Assembly: GCF_012275515.1 (NCBI RefSeq)
Contig: NZ_JAAZQL010000009.1
Coordinates: forward strand, 1-64,000
Direction of reading: 5' to 3'
Length of the DNA: 64,000 nt
Source of the DNA: Novosphingobium sp. SG707
GTDB taxonomy: Bacteria; Pseudomonadota; Alphaproteobacteria; Sphingomonadales; Sphingomonadaceae
The notes under the pieces: generated by a model
What the model was told of the DNA's origin: nothing
Seen by the model: the letters and a program-made list of their open reading frames with translations, nothing else
The model's database searches: none
Shown: one piece after another, positions 53,250 to 62,974 of the stretch
Layout: the number at the start of each line of letters is the position of its first letter
Position numbering within the stretch: position 1 is the first letter of the stretch
Program-made: the position numbers and the translations under genes

Positions 53250-54178
53250 GAAAGGCGCGTCCTGGCGGGAATGGGCCGTCCGCGCAGCAGGTCGGCCACG
53301 GCCATGGCGGGTTTGCCTGCGCGCTGAATGGTGTTGACGCGGATGGCGCCGGTGCCGCAAGCGACGGTCAGCGCATCGTCGAGCGTCACGCCCGGACCTG
53401 CCGGAGGGGCGACCGCAGCGTCGTCAGCTTCTGGGGCCAGATCGGCGGACAAGACCTTGTAACGCTCGCCCTCCAGTTCGAAGAACGCGCCGGGCGCGGG
53501 CATGAAGGCGCAGATCTGGCGCAACACCTGTTCGGCGTTGGCGGTAAAATCCAGCAGCGCCTCGGCCTTGTCGATCTTGTGGGCATAGGTGATGCCTTCA
53601 TCGGGCTGCGGCTTCGGCGGATAAGCGTCCAGATCGCCCAGCACCTGAACAATCAATCGCGCGCCCATTTGCGCCAGTTCCTCGGTCAGTTCGCCGGTCG
53701 TCTTGTTGGCAATATCCGTGCGCCCTTCCAGCCGCACCGGGCCGGTGTCCAGTCCTGCCTCCATCTGCATGATGCCGATGCCGGTTTGCGGGTCACCTGC
53801 CAAAATCGCCCGCTGAACCGGCGCGGCCCCGCGCCAGCGCGGCAGCAGCGAGCCATGCAGATTGATGCACCCATGCACCGGCGCGACCAGAACCGCACGC
53901 GGCAGGATCAGCCCATAGGCCGCCACCACCGCAACATCGGCTTTCAGCGCGGCAAAATCGGCCTGTTCCTGCTCGCCCTTCAACGATACCGGATGGCGCA
54001 CCTCAATCCCCAGTTCCAAGGCGCGTTTATGCACCGGGCTGGGCGTCAATTCGCGCCCGCGACGGCCGCCGGGACGGGGGGGCTGGCTATAGGCGGCCAC
54101 CACATCGTGGCCTGCGGCCACCAAAGCCTCCAGCGCCGGAACGGCAAATTCGGGCGTGCCCATATAGATGATGCGCAT
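53246..54178 (-). CDS. fmt: Methionyl-tRNA formyltransferase
   Basis: This 310-residue enzyme formylates initiator Met-tRNA. The start [19 protein letters not shown] and the catalytic segment [24 protein letters not shown] (in parts) are standard. A C-terminal domain (about residues 210-310) binds the tRNA acceptor. The gene is divergent from recR by 53 bases and is followed by truA. The deformylase def lies nearby on the other strand, a common grouping. Confidence 0.96.
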   Translation of the reverse strand: MRIIYMGTPEFAVPALEALVAAGHDVVAAYSQPPRPGGRRGRELTPSPVHKRALELGIEVRHPVSLKGEQEQADFAALKADVAVVAAYGLILPRAVLVAPVHGCINLHGSLLPRWRGAAPVQRAILAGDPQTGIGIMQMEAGLDTGPVRLEGRTDIANKTTGELTEELAQMGARLIVQVLGDLDAYPPKPQPDEGITYAHKIDKAEALLDFTANAEQVLRQICAFMPAPGAFFELEGERYKVLSADLAPEADDAAVAPPAGPGVTLDDALTVACGTGAIRVNTIQRAGKPAMAVADLLRGRPIPARTRLS

Positions 54179-54231
54179 AAGTCACTTTCCGGCTCTTTGC
54201 CTTTGCTCTGCGCCGCCCTATCTGGAGGCGC

Positions 54232-54828
54232 ATGGCATCGCAAGAGATCGAGACACTGGCGCAGGTTTTGGCGCGCCTGCCGGGGCTGGGGCCGCGCAGC
54301 GCGCGTCGGGCCGTGTTGTGGCTGATTAAGCGGCGCGACACCTCGCTGGGGCAATTGCGCGATGCGCTGGAGGTGTTGCAGGACCGGCTGGTGGAATGCA
54401 CCACCTGCGGCAATGTGGACACCAGCGATCCTTGTGCGATCTGCGCCGATCCGCGCCGTGATGCGCGCTCGATCTGCGTGGTGGAGGATGTGGCGGATCT
54501 GTGGGCGCTGGACCGGGCGCGGCTGTTTACCGGGCGCTATCATGTGCTGGGCGGGCGGCTGTCGGCTTTGGATGGGGTGCGGCCTGAGGACCTGTCGATC
54601 GCGCCTTTGATAGAGCGTGTGGGCGCGGGCGGGATTGACGAGGTTGTGCTGGCCATGAATGCCACGCTGGAGGGACAGACCACCGCGCATTATATTGCCG
54701 AGAGGCTGGAAGGGATGCCCGTGCGCGTGACGCAACTGGCGCATGGCCTGCCGGTGGGGGGCGAGCTGGACTATCTGGACGAGGGGACTTTGGCGCAGGC
54801 GCTCCGGGCCAGGCGGCCCGTTTCTTAA
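54232..54828 (+). CDS. recR: Recombination protein RecR
   Basis: This 198-residue protein works with RecF and RecO in loading RecA. It has the N-terminal helix-hairpin-helix ([18 protein letters not shown]), the C4 zinc finger ([16 protein letters not shown]), the Toprim domain ([27 protein letters not shown]) and the C-terminal [17 protein letters not shown]. It is followed by def on the same strand after 90 bases. It looks complete. Confidence 0.96.
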   Translation: MASQEIETLAQVLARLPGLGPRSARRAVLWLIKRRDTSLGQLRDALEVLQDRLVECTTCGNVDTSDPCAICADPRRDARSICVVEDVADLWALDRARLFTGRYHVLGGRLSALDGVRPEDLSIAPLIERVGAGGIDEVVLAMNATLEGQTTAHYIAERLEGMPVRVTQLAHGLPVGGELDYLDEGTLAQALRARRPVS

Positions 54829-54918
54829 AAACGCGCGCGAGACGCCCGGTTTCCTGACGATTACAGAAATCGGACACGGCGCCTTGCGCGCGGGGCAGGG
54901 TGCGATTATCTGCGCCCT

Positions 54919-55488
54919 ATGGCTATCCGACCGATCCTCGAAGCGCCCGATGCGCGCCTGAAGCAGATTTCTGCCCCTGTCACCGTGTTTGACGATGAGC
55001 TCAAGGTGCTCGTCGCCGATATGTACGAGACGATGTATGATGCGCCGGGCATTGGCTTGGCCGCCATTCAGGTGGGCGTGCCGCTGCGTGTGGTGGTGGT
55101 CGATCTTCAGCCCGAAGATCCCGATGCCGAGCCCGAAGTCTGCACCTCGCATGGCGGGCATGAGCATACGCATCAGCCGGTGAAGCGCGAGCCGCGCACC
55201 TTCATCAACCCGGAAATCCTTGATCCTTCGGAAGAACATTCGGTCTATCAGGAGGGCTGCCTGTCGGTCCCCGATATCTATGCCGAGGTTGAGCGCCCCG
55301 CCACCTGCCGCCTGCGTTGGCAGGATGTCGACGGCAATGTGCATGAGGAAGCGATGGAGGGCCTGATGGCCACCTGTATCCAGCATGAGATTGACCACCT
55401 CGAAGGCATCCTGTTTATCGACCACCTTTCGCGGCTGAAGCGCAGCATGGCGCTCAAGAAGCTGGAAAAGGCGCGCAAGCTGGCTTGA
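54919..55488 (+). CDS. def: Peptide deformylase
   Basis: This 189-residue metalloenzyme removes the N-terminal formyl group. The three motifs are GIGLAAIQVG, EGCLSVP (with the metal Cys) and HEIDHLEG with the His pair. A 30-residue His-rich insertion (TSHGGHEHTHQPVKREPR) sits between motifs 1 and 2; alphaproteobacterial enzymes often have a longer loop here. The C-terminus is basic. ATG at 54919 fits the standard IRPILEAPD start. Confidence 0.96.
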   Translation: MAIRPILEAPDARLKQISAPVTVFDDELKVLVADMYETMYDAPGIGLAAIQVGVPLRVVVVDLQPEDPDAEPEVCTSHGGHEHTHQPVKREPRTFINPEILDPSEEHSVYQEGCLSVPDIYAEVERPATCRLRWQDVDGNVHEEAMEGLMATCIQHEIDHLEGILFIDHLSRLKRSMALKKLEKARKLA

Positions 55489-55540
55489 TTCGGGGGCGAT
55501 TGCCCTCTAGGTTCACGGTTCGTTCTGACTGGAGTGAGCC

Positions 55541-56944
55541 GTGGATTCTGCCTTGTTTGTGATTGTTGCTTTGGTGGTCGGGCTGGGGCTGGGCTGGTTT
55601 CTCGGCCTGCGCCCTGTGGCCGAATCGCAGGCAAGGCTGGCCGAGCGCGAAAAGGCTTTTGCCGAATTGGACGAGCGTTTCCGCCGCGCGATCACCGATC
55701 TGGCTGCTGCGGGCGAGCGTGCGACGCGGGCCGACGGGCTGGCGCAGGCGCTGGAGGATGCGCGCGCCGATATGCTGCGTGCCCAGCGCGACTTGGCGAC
55801 CCTGCGCGCGCAAGCCGAGCATTTCGAAGAGCAAAAGCGCCTGCTGCTCGAATCGCAGGATCAACTGCGCCGCGAGTTTGAAGTGGCCGGCGCCCGCGTG
55901 CTGGAACGGGCGCAGGAGGCATTTCTGTCCCGCGCCGAGGCCCGCTTTACCCAGAGCGAGGAAAAGCAGGCCGAGCGGATCAATTCCGTGTTGGCCCCGG
56001 TGGGGGCGCGGCTGAAGGCCTATGAGGATCAGGTGAGCGCGCTGGAAAAGGGGCGGGTCGATGCCTTTGGGCAGCTCACTGGCCTGATCCAGTCGATCCG
56101 CGATGGGCAGGAAAAGGTGCGCGAGGAAGCGGCGCGTCTGGGCAATGCGTTAACCAATGCGCCCAAGGCGCGCGGGCGCTGGGGCGAACAGGCACTGCGC
56201 AATGTGCTGGAGCAATGCGGCCTTTCCGAACATACCGATTTCGTGACCGAACATTCGATCGACACCGAGGAAGGGCGGCTGCGCCCCGATGCGATCGTTT
56301 CGATTCCGGGCCAGAAGAAACTGGTGATCGACGCCAAGGTCTCGCTCAACGCTTATCAGGAGGCGTTCGAGGCTAGCGATGAGGGCGCGCGCGATATCGC
56401 GCTGGCCCGCCATGTAGCCAGTATGCGCGGCCATGTGCAGACTCTGGCCACCAAGTCCTATCAGAGCCAGTTTGCCGAAACGCCCGATTATGTGGTGATG
56501 TTTGTGCCGGGCGAGCATTTCGTCGCGGCGGCGATGGAAAAGGACCCGGAACTTTGGGATTTTGCATTCCGTAATAGAGTCTTGCTGGCCACACCTACCA
56601 ATCTGGTGGCGATTGCGCGCACGGTGGCGATGGTGTGGAAACAGGACATGCTGGCGCAGGAGGCCCGCGAGATCGGGCGTCTGGGCGGCGAGTTGTACGA
56701 TCGTCTGGCCGTGGCGGGCGATCATCTCAAGCGCGTGGGCGGTGGCCTCACCAGCGCGGTGGACAATTACAACAAGTTCGTCGGCAGCTTTGAGCGCAAT
56801 GTCATGGCCAGTGGACGGCGCCTGCGCGACAAGGGCATCGAGATCGGCAAGCGCGAGATCGAGGATGTCGCGCTGGTCGAGAGCCAGCCGCGCCATGGCG
56901 ATGTGACTGAGCCTTCGGCGCTGCCATGGCCTGATGGGGAGTAA
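55541..56944 (+). CDS. rmuC: DNA recombination protein RmuC
   Basis: This 467-residue protein begins with a membrane helix (residues 5-24), followed by a long coiled coil (about 30-150). The RmuC nuclease-like domain (about 215-400) carries RGRWGEQALRNVLEQCGL, GRLRPDAIVSIPGQKKLVIDAKVSLNAY, and ETPDYVVMFVPGEHF. RmuC limits inversion of short repeats. GTG start is probable at 55541 after a weak ribosome site. It ends 17 bases before the convergent methyltransferase gene, with a small stem-loop between. Confidence 0.93.
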   Translation: MDSALFVIVALVVGLGLGWFLGLRPVAESQARLAEREKAFAELDERFRRAITDLAAAGERATRADGLAQALEDARADMLRAQRDLATLRAQAEHFEEQKRLLLESQDQLRREFEVAGARVLERAQEAFLSRAEARFTQSEEKQAERINSVLAPVGARLKAYEDQVSALEKGRVDAFGQLTGLIQSIRDGQEKVREEAARLGNALTNAPKARGRWGEQALRNVLEQCGLSEHTDFVTEHSIDTEEGRLRPDAIVSIPGQKKLVIDAKVSLNAYQEAFEASDEGARDIALARHVASMRGHVQTLATKSYQSQFAETPDYVVMFVPGEHFVAAAMEKDPELWDFAFRNRVLLATPTNLVAIARTVAMVWKQDMLAQEAREIGRLGGELYDRLAVAGDHLKRVGGGLTSAVDNYNKFVGSFERNVMASGRRLRDKGIEIGKREIEDVALVESQPRHGDVTEPSALPWPDGE

Positions 56945-56950
56945 GCAGGG

Positions 56951-56971
56951 GGAGGGGGGGATTACCCCTCC
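56951..56971. terminator. Small stem-loop between rmuC and the TrmH-type gene
   Basis: GGAGGGG (56951-56957) pairs with CCCCTCC (56965-56971). It lies between the convergent ends and takes in the last codons of the methyltransferase gene. No long T run follows, so termination is weakly supported. Confidence 0.4.
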
Positions 56972-57762
56972 AGCGTGGCCAGCACCTCATAGGCCAGCAC
57001 GGCGGCGGCCACCGCGGCATTGAGCGAATCGGCTCGCCCCTTCATCGGCATGGTCACGCGCAGGTCGCAGGCGAGCTCATATTCCTCGGGCAGTCCGCGC
57101 GATTCGTTGCCCACCATGATGAAGCAGGGCGCGGCATAGGGGGCACCGCGATAAGGCACCGCCTCACGCAGTGAGGCCGCCACCAACTGCCCATCTCCGC
57201 CGCGCAGCCAGGGCAGGAATTCCTCCCACCGCGCCACGGCCAGCTTCTGCGTAAAGATCGCGCCCATGCTGGCGCGCACAGCCTCGACGCTGAAGGGATC
57301 GACGCAATCGTCGAGCAAGATCAGCCCGCCCGCGCCCACCGCATCGGCCGTGCGCAGCATCGTGCCCAGATTGCCCGGATCGCGCATCGCCTGCGCCACC
57401 AGCCAGATCGGCGCGGCATGGCGATCCACACCCGCCAGCGATGTGTCAAATTCGCGAAATACGCCGCAAACGGCCTGCGGATTATCCTTGCCGGTAATCT
57501 TGGCCAGAATATCTTCGCTGGTCTCGATCACCTCGCCGCCCGCGTCCAGTACGGCCTGTTCCAGCGTATCGAGCAGGGGATGCGCCTCACGCCCCTCGGC
57601 CATGACCAGCGTCTCGGGCAAACGCCCGCTTTCGCGCGCATCGGTCAGCAGCCGCAATCCTTCGGCCAGAAAGCAACCCTCGCGGCGGCGCAGCTTCTTT
57701 TCCCGCAGCGAGCGCAGGAATTTGACCGTGGGGTTGGAAAAGCCGGTGATGGTGCGGCGCAT
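56962..57762 (-). CDS. TrmH/SpoU-family RNA methyltransferase
   Basis: This 266-residue protein has a substrate-binding N-terminal part (VKFLRSLREKKLRRREGCFLAEGLRLL) and the SpoU knot domain with IWLVAQAMRDPGNLGTMLRTADA, SVEAVRASMGAIF, IMVGNESRGLPEEY and the closing VTMPMKGRADSLNAAVAAAVLAYE (in parts). Such enzymes methylate ribose in 23S rRNA or tRNA; the target is not known here. It is a single minus-strand gene between rmuC and the HPr gene. Confidence 0.92.
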   Translation of the reverse strand: MRRTITGFSNPTVKFLRSLREKKLRRREGCFLAEGLRLLTDARESGRLPETLVMAEGREAHPLLDTLEQAVLDAGGEVIETSEDILAKITGKDNPQAVCGVFREFDTSLAGVDRHAAPIWLVAQAMRDPGNLGTMLRTADAVGAGGLILLDDCVDPFSVEAVRASMGAIFTQKLAVARWEEFLPWLRGGDGQLVAASLREAVPYRGAPYAAPCFIMVGNESRGLPEEYELACDLRVTMPMKGRADSLNAAVAAAVLAYEVLATLEG

Positions 57763-57837
57763 GTCAGAGGCAAGCCTTATGGCAAAACAGGGAAACTGCG
57801 CCGCCTATAGCCACGCCATGCGCCCCTGTCGAACCCT

Positions 57838-58116
57838 TCAATCCTCGCCGAAACCGTCCTTGACCAAACCGGAGAGCCGCGCCAGCGCCTGATCCGCGCC
57901 ATCGCCCGCCACGACAATATCCACACTGTCGCCGCGCGCCGCGCCCAGCATCATCAGGCCCAGAATCGAGCCGCCCGCCGCCTCGGTGCCGTCCTTGAGC
58001 ACCTTGACGTTGAGGCCGCCCGGCAGCATCGCCACCATATTGACAAATTTCGCGCTCGCGCGGGCATGCAGGCCCTTTGCGTTCACGATCTCAACGGTTT
58101 CCCGTGCTTCAGCCAT
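57838..58116 (-). CDS. HPr phosphocarrier
   Basis: This 92-residue protein is an HPr-like phosphocarrier. The phospho-His is in AKGLHARASAKFVNM (His17 by count), and the regulatory Ser in GGSILGLMMLGAARGD. It accepts phosphate from enzyme I and passes it to EIIA, and can be phosphorylated on Ser by HprK. It is the last gene of the rapZ-EIIA-HPr set. No sugar permease is adjacent, as usual for the regulatory PTS of alphaproteobacteria. Confidence 0.95.
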   Translation of the reverse strand: MAEARETVEIVNAKGLHARASAKFVNMVAMLPGGLNVKVLKDGTEAAGGSILGLMMLGAARGDSVDIVVAGDGADQALARLSGLVKDGFGED

Positions 58117-58152
58117 GCTTTCCTCTCACCTGTGTACAGGAATCCCGGTTTA

Positions 58153-58557
58153 TCAGGCTTCCTGGCCCAGAAACTCGGACGCTATGGTTATGTAATTGCG
58201 TCCAGCATCACGCGCCGCGCCAACCGCCGCCCGTACCGTCGCGCCCTTTCGCGCACCGGCCAGACGGATCAGCATCGGCAGATTGATTCCGGCGATCACC
58301 TCGACCCGGCCTGCCTCCATCAGCGAAATCGCCAGATTGGAGGGCGTACCCCCGAACAGATCGGTCAGGATGATCGCGCCTTCGCCGCTGTCGACGGTCT
58401 TGATCGCCTCGGCAATTTCTTTGCGGCGGCGTTCGACATCGTCATTGGGGCCGATACAGACCGTGGCCACCGCTTCCTGACGGCCCACAACATGCTCCAT
58501 CGCGCGCACGAATTCCTCGGCCAGATGGCCATGCGTCACCAGAACAAGGCCGATCAT
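58153..58557 (-). CDS. PTS EIIA of the mannose/fructose type
   Basis: This 134-residue protein is a mannose-family EIIA. The phospho-His is His9 in GLVLVTHGHLAEE, and the body contains GAIILTDLFGGTPSNLA and the INLPMLIRLAG segment. In alphaproteobacteria this protein has no transport partner and acts as a regulator. It lies 36 bases before the HPr gene and 91 after rapZ. Confidence 0.93.
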   Translation of the reverse strand: MIGLVLVTHGHLAEEFVRAMEHVVGRQEAVATVCIGPNDDVERRRKEIAEAIKTVDSGEGAIILTDLFGGTPSNLAISLMEAGRVEVIAGINLPMLIRLAGARKGATVRAAVGAARDAGRNYITIASEFLGQEA

Positions 58558-58648
58558 GCCCGCATCCCAGACATTTGTTGCATCATGACAATAATGGCGC
58601 CGGGCATGTGGGGAGCAAGACCTTTCGCAGGCAGACATTTATGGCCAC

Positions 58649-59623
58649 TCATCGCGCGGCGCTTCCTTCAACAAGGTCGGCCGCGCGTGAGCCCAGATTA
58701 CGGTGAATCATTGTGGGCGAAAATCCGGATGCGCGCAAGGCTGCGCCGATTTGTTCGGCCATGAAAACCGACCGATGGCGCCCTCCTGTGCATCCAAAAG
58801 CGATGTGAACATAGGCTTTTCCCTGCGCCTGAAAGCGTGGAAGCAATAGCAGGAGCAGGTCGCGAATACGGGTAAATGCCTCGTCAAAGGCCGGATCTTC
58901 GCGGATGAAGTCGCCCACGGGGCCTTCGCGGCCGGTCATCGGGCGCAACACCTTGTCCCAATGGGGATTGTTCAGAAAGCGCATGTCGAAAACAAAGTCG
59001 GCCAGCGGGGGCATGCCCTTGGAAAAGCCGAAGCTAGTGATCGTCAAGGTTAACGCGGGGCCCGAATCGGGTGCGAATTGTTCCCGCATCGCCTGTTGCA
59101 GCGCGTTGGTGGTAAAGGCGGTGGTGTTGATGACGATGTCTGCCCATCGGCGCAGCGGTTCCATCATGTCGCGCTCGGCCGAAATGCCGGTGGCGACCGG
59201 CATGTCCGAGGCGAGGTGATGGCGGCGGCGCGTCTCGTTATAGCGCCGTTCCAGTTCGCCAACGCCGCAGTCGAGGTAGAGCGTCGTCAATTCGATATCG
59301 GGGCGCAGGCTCAACCGTTTGACCAGCGCGATCACCGCCTGCGGATCAAAGCCGCGCGTGCGCGAATCAAAGCCGATGGCCAGTGGCCCGCCCATGGGAT
59401 GACCATCGAGATGCTGGTCCTCCTGATTGGTGTCGAGCAGCCTTTCGAGAAAGCGGATCGGGAAATTGTCGATGGTTTCCCATCCCAGATCCTCCAGCGC
59501 CCGCAGCGCCGTGGATTTGCCCGCGCCCAGCACCCCCGTCACCAGCAGGATGCGCTGCTTGTCCGGATCGCCATGCAGGGTGAGGCTGTCCGAAGCGGCA
59601 GGGGATGTGTCGGAGGCTGTCAT
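58649..59623 (-). CDS. rapZ: RNase adapter RapZ-like P-loop protein
   Basis: This 324-residue protein has Walker A GVLGAGKSTALRALED, the following TIDNFP segment, DCGVGELERRYNETRRRH and the C-terminal FGCTGGRHRSVFMAEQ. RapZ in E. coli controls glmS mRNA by binding sRNAs and RNase E; in other bacteria it binds nucleotides and links to PTS. It is 67 bases after hprK and precedes EIIA. A role in EIIA-linked signalling is an inference. Confidence 0.93.
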   Translation of the reverse strand: MTASDTSPAASDSLTLHGDPDKQRILLVTGVLGAGKSTALRALEDLGWETIDNFPIRFLERLLDTNQEDQHLDGHPMGGPLAIGFDSRTRGFDPQAVIALVKRLSLRPDIELTTLYLDCGVGELERRYNETRRRHHLASDMPVATGISAERDMMEPLRRWADIVINTTAFTTNALQQAMREQFAPDSGPALTLTITSFGFSKGMPPLADFVFDMRFLNNPHWDKVLRPMTGREGPVGDFIREDPAFDEAFTRIRDLLLLLLPRFQAQGKAYVHIAFGCTGGRHRSVFMAEQIGAALRASGFSPTMIHRNLGSRAADLVEGSAAR

Positions 59624-59690
59624 AAATCTTCTCTGCGCCCAGAGCGTTAAAATGTGAAGAGGGCGCGCCTATGCAATTTGGGGCAACACT

Positions 59691-60143
59691 TCAGATTTCC
59701 GTTGGTTCCCAAAGGCCATGGTACTTTAGGGCGAGTTCGGCGCGCAGCACCAGCGCCGAACTGTCGGGCCAGAGCGTGATGCAGGGAATTACCAGCGAGC
59801 CCACCGTGATTCTGGGCGCGACCTCGATATGGCGCGGCCCGCCCGCCTCCAGCCGAATCATTAACGCCACCCTTGCGCGCTCGGCCACCGGCATCGTCAC
59901 CAGCCCGACCCCGCGCACCTCGATCAACCCGCGCGTGTTGGGGTGGGGCAGGGCGTAAAGGGCATCCTGATCCTCGCAGAGCATCACCCCATCATCGCCC
60001 ACCAGCACTGCGCCCCGGTCAATCAGCCCCAGCGCCAGCGAGGATTTGCCGACCCCGGGCGCCCCCTCGATCAGGATCGCGCGGTCCCCGATGCTGACAC
60101 AGGTCGCCTGTCTGGCCCAGTGGGGGTTGGTCGGGCTGCTCAT
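59691..60143 (-). CDS. hprK: HPr kinase/phosphorylase, short alphaproteobacterial form
   Basis: This 150-residue protein is the C-terminal catalytic domain of HprK only. It has Walker A GAPGVGKSSLALG, the GDDGVMLCEDQ segment and the signature EVRGVGLVTMPV. Firmicute HprK has an extra ~130-residue N-terminal domain; alphaproteobacteria commonly have this short form. It phosphorylates HPr on Ser. Its ATG overlaps the chvG stop by four bases, so it is made with the two-component system. Confidence 0.93.
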   Translation of the reverse strand: MSSPTNPHWARQATCVSIGDRAILIEGAPGVGKSSLALGLIDRGAVLVGDDGVMLCEDQDALYALPHPNTRGLIEVRGVGLVTMPVAERARVALMIRLEAGGPRHIEVAPRITVGSLVIPCITLWPDSSALVLRAELALKYHGLWEPTEI

Positions 60144-61729
60144 TCCTCCTCGACCTCCTGATGATAGGTGGGCAATTCGATCACCAGTCGCGCGCCCCGC
60201 TCGCCGGGCAAGGGATCGCGCGCGGTCAGGGTGCCGTCATGGCCCTCGATGATCGTGCGGGCGATGGCCAGGCCAAGGCCTGAATGCGCGCCGAAATCCT
60301 CGCCCGCCGGGCGCAGCGAGTGGAAGCGCTCGAACACGCGTTCGCGCGCCTGCGGCGGGATGCCGGGGCCCTCGTCGCGGATTTCGACGACCACATGCTC
60401 GTTGGTGCCGGTGATCTCGATGCGGATCGCGCCATGCGGCGGCGAAAAGGACACGGCATTGTCCAGCAGGTTTTCCAGCACCCGTTCCAGCCTTGTCGCC
60501 ACGCCCGCCACCACGGCCTCATGGTTGCCGATATGGTGCAGCAGCAGCCGGCAATCGCGATTGGCCCCGCGCCGCCCGCGTGCGCCCACCATCGCCTCGG
60601 CCAGCACGCGCAGATTGACCGGCTCAAACGTGCTGCGCGCCAGTTCGGCGTCGATCCGGCTCGCCTCGGCAATTTCGCTGATCAGGCGGTCCATGCGCTG
60701 AACATCGTGATTGGCAATGTCCATCAATTGGCGGCGCAGATCGAGATCGTCGATTTTATCAAGCGACTCCAAGGCACTGCGCAAGGAAGCTAAGGGGTTT
60801 TTGATCTCATGGGCGACATCGGCGGCAAACCGATCCACCCCATCCATGCGCGTGCGCAGCGCCTCGGTCATGTCTGAAAGCGCGCGCGCCAGCAGCCCGA
60901 TCTCATCCCCGCGATCCGGCAGGCGCGGCACCACCACCGTTCGGTCGCGCCCTAGCCGCACCCGGACCGAGGCGCGCACTAGCAGGCGCAGCGGCTGCAC
61001 AATCGTGCGGGCCAGAAACAGCGAGAGATAGACCGTGAGCAGCAAAGCAATCGCCACGACAATCGCCAGCGTCTGACGCGCATCGCGCACGCTTTGCGTC
61101 ACATCGCGGGCGTTCTGCTGGACCAGCAGCACCTGTCCGCGCCGCCCGACCGGCGTGGCGGCGTTGATGATGGGCGTGCGGTCCGGGGCATAATGTTCGC
61201 GCACGGCGGTCTGACCCGATCGGCGCGCCTCGATCACCTCGGGCCAGTCATTGGCGTGGGTGGGGGCGGGCGGCTCGACATAGGCGGGGACCTCGGGCGC
61301 GCCCAGAATGGCGTCCATGCCCCGGTCGAGCAGGCGCGCCGATTGCATATACCACGGCTGGGTGGCCGGATCGGCCAGATGGAACGATGGCGGGGCCAGC
61401 AGGAAGCTGTCGGCCTCCAGCGACCCGTCGGCACGATAGAGGCGCAGGCGCAGCGCATGACGGCGGCCAATCGTGGTCAGCACCTGCGCGCGCGTATCGC
61501 CCGATGCCTGCGCCAGCGCCTCGGCGGCGATCTCGGCCTCGCCGCTGGCGCGTTTGAAGCGTTCGCCCAGCACCTCGCGGCGATAGGAATCGATATAGAG
61601 CAGGCTGAAAGCGATCAGCGCCAGCACGATCACATTGACCGCCAGAATGCGCGTGGTCAGCGAAACGCCGCGCCATGGACCGCCGCGCGCATGGGCCGGG
61701 CGGCGCGGGGGCATTTCCGCCGCGTTCAT
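60140..61729 (-). CDS. chvG: Sensor histidine kinase ChvG-like
   Basis: This 529-residue kinase has two membrane helices (residues ~28-46 and ~222-242) around a periplasmic sensor domain (about 47-220), a HAMP domain ([19 protein letters not shown]), the phospho-His in [19 protein letters not shown], and the ATPase domain with N box [11 protein letters not shown] and DEGPGIPP and [14 protein letters not shown]. It matches the ChvG/ExoS group that senses acid or envelope conditions. Its start overlaps chvI by four bases. Confidence 0.94.
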   Translation of the reverse strand: MNAAEMPPRRPAHARGGPWRGVSLTTRILAVNVIVLALIAFSLLYIDSYRREVLGERFKRASGEAEIAAEALAQASGDTRAQVLTTIGRRHALRLRLYRADGSLEADSFLLAPPSFHLADPATQPWYMQSARLLDRGMDAILGAPEVPAYVEPPAPTHANDWPEVIEARRSGQTAVREHYAPDRTPIINAATPVGRRGQVLLVQQNARDVTQSVRDARQTLAIVVAIALLLTVYLSLFLARTIVQPLRLLVRASVRVRLGRDRTVVVPRLPDRGDEIGLLARALSDMTEALRTRMDGVDRFAADVAHEIKNPLASLRSALESLDKIDDLDLRRQLMDIANHDVQRMDRLISEIAEASRIDAELARSTFEPVNLRVLAEAMVGARGRRGANRDCRLLLHHIGNHEAVVAGVATRLERVLENLLDNAVSFSPPHGAIRIEITGTNEHVVVEIRDEGPGIPPQARERVFERFHSLRPAGEDFGAHSGLGLAIARTIIEGHDGTLTARDPLPGERGARLVIELPTYHQEVEEE

Positions 61730-62487
61730 CCGCCCTCGCTGAAGGAATAGCCTGCGCCATACAGCGTTTCGATGGCCGAAAATGTCGGGTCCACCTGACG
61801 GAATTTGCGGCGCAGGCGCTTGATGTGCGAATCGATAGTGCGATCATCGACATAGGTGTCATCATTATAGGCGCAATCCATCAACTGGTTGCGGCTCTTG
61901 ATGACGCCGGGGCGCTGGGCCAGCGTTTCGAGGATCAGAAATTCGGTCACGGTCAGCGAGACGGGCCGGTCATCCCAGCGCACCTCATGGCGGGCCGGGT
62001 CCATGCTCAACCGGCCGCGATGCACCAGATCGGGGGTGGGCGTGTCATCCTGCGCAGGTTCGGCGGCATCGGCGCGGGCCACCTCGACCCGGCGCAGAAT
62101 CGCGCGGATTCGCGCCACCAACAGCCGCTGGCTGAAGGGCTTGGTGATATAATCATCCGCGCCCATGGCAAGGCCCAGCGCCTCGTCGGGCTCCTCATCC
62201 TTGCTGGTCAGGAAAATCACCGGCAGCGCGGATTTTTCGCGCAATCGCTGCAACAGTTCCAGCCCGTCCATACGCGGCATCTTGATATCGAAAATCGCCA
62301 GATCGGGCGGATTTTCAAGGCAGGCTTTCAAGGCGCTGGCACCATCGGCATAGACGCGCGTGGTAAAGCCTTCGGCCTGCAAGCCTATGGAAACGCTGGT
62401 TAAAATATTGCGGTCATCATCCACCAGCGCGATCGTGTGGCGCGGCGTGGCAGAAGATGCGGCTTTCTCGTTGTTGCTCATCGACAT
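61726..62487 (-). CDS. chvI: Response regulator ChvI-like
   Basis: This 253-residue regulator has a receiver domain (about residues 18-130: [22 protein letters not shown], phospho-Asp in [44 protein letters not shown]) and an OmpR-type winged helix (about 155-250: [44 protein letters not shown]). A linker rich in Asp, Ala and Pro separates them. ATG 62487 is preceded by AGG; an ATG at 62499 is possible. It is the first gene of chvI-chvG-hprK-rapZ-EIIA-HPr. Confidence 0.95.
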   Translation of the reverse strand: MSMSNNEKAASSATPRHTIALVDDDRNILTSVSIGLQAEGFTTRVYADGASALKACLENPPDLAIFDIKMPRMDGLELLQRLREKSALPVIFLTSKDEEPDEALGLAMGADDYITKPFSQRLLVARIRAILRRVEVARADAAEPAQDDTPTPDLVHRGRLSMDPARHEVRWDDRPVSLTVTEFLILETLAQRPGVIKSRNQLMDCAYNDDTYVDDRTIDSHIKRLRRKFRQVDPTFSAIETLYGAGYSFSEGG

Positions 62488-62974
62488 AGCGACCTGCATG
62501 GCGCGGCTGAACCAAGGCTGAGCGGTAGCCTGTGGCGGGACCGGGCGCAAGCGTGACAGGTTTACATCAAACGTAGGAAAATAGGAGGAATTGCAATCTG
62601 CCATTTGACGTAGTGTGGGGGCTGGTCTATGAATTCTCTCGTCAATTCGTATGTAATTGACAAAGGGGGCCTTCCGGCACGGCGATTATTGCGAGGGGGC
62701 ATTCTTGAATCGACCGTTTGTTGTTGCGGCCTGTTGGCCCTTCTTGCGGAGTGTTCGGTTTTGACCAAGCTGTTTGATGGAAACGTGGATCGCTCTGGCC
62801 TGTCGGGTCGGTGCGTTCTGTCGCGGCCCGTCCGGCGATAATTTCGGTTTCGCGCATACACCACGGAAGATTGGTGAGAGGAGGGGCGCCGGTGGCTATG
62901 TCACCGGCGCCTTTTGCTTGGCCCCGTCATAAACCCGTGTCATGCATTCGGTTAACCAATCGGAGGGTGAAACG
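62488..62974. other. 487-bp intergenic region with inverted repeat and terminator
   Basis: No convincing protein gene is found. It holds the chvI 5' leader and promoter, a perfect 7-bp inverted repeat GTCAATT-N7-AATTGAC (62641-62661) that could bind a regulator, a TTGACA-like -35 element overlapping its right arm at 62657-62662 on the plus strand, and a strong terminator at 62885-62915. In many alphaproteobacteria pckA lies opposite chvI; it is not here. A plus-strand non-coding transcript ending at the terminator is possible. Confidence 0.5.
62885..62915 (+). terminator. Rho-independent terminator in a gene-free region
   Basis: GGCGCCGGTG (62885-62894) pairs perfectly with CACCGGCGCC (62902-62911) with a seven-base loop, followed by TTTT. 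No plus-strand gene precedes it within about 400 bases, so it must end an unknown short transcript or insulate the gene at 62975. Confidence 0.85.

Noticed and set aside
54046-55425. Long minus-strand frame opposite recR and def
   Set aside because: Antisense to two clear core genes, with no recognisable domain.
62629-62841. A 70-codon plus-strand frame in the chvI upstream gap
   Set aside because: No ribosome binding site or family resemblance; Cys-rich run (VCCCG) and composition look accidental.
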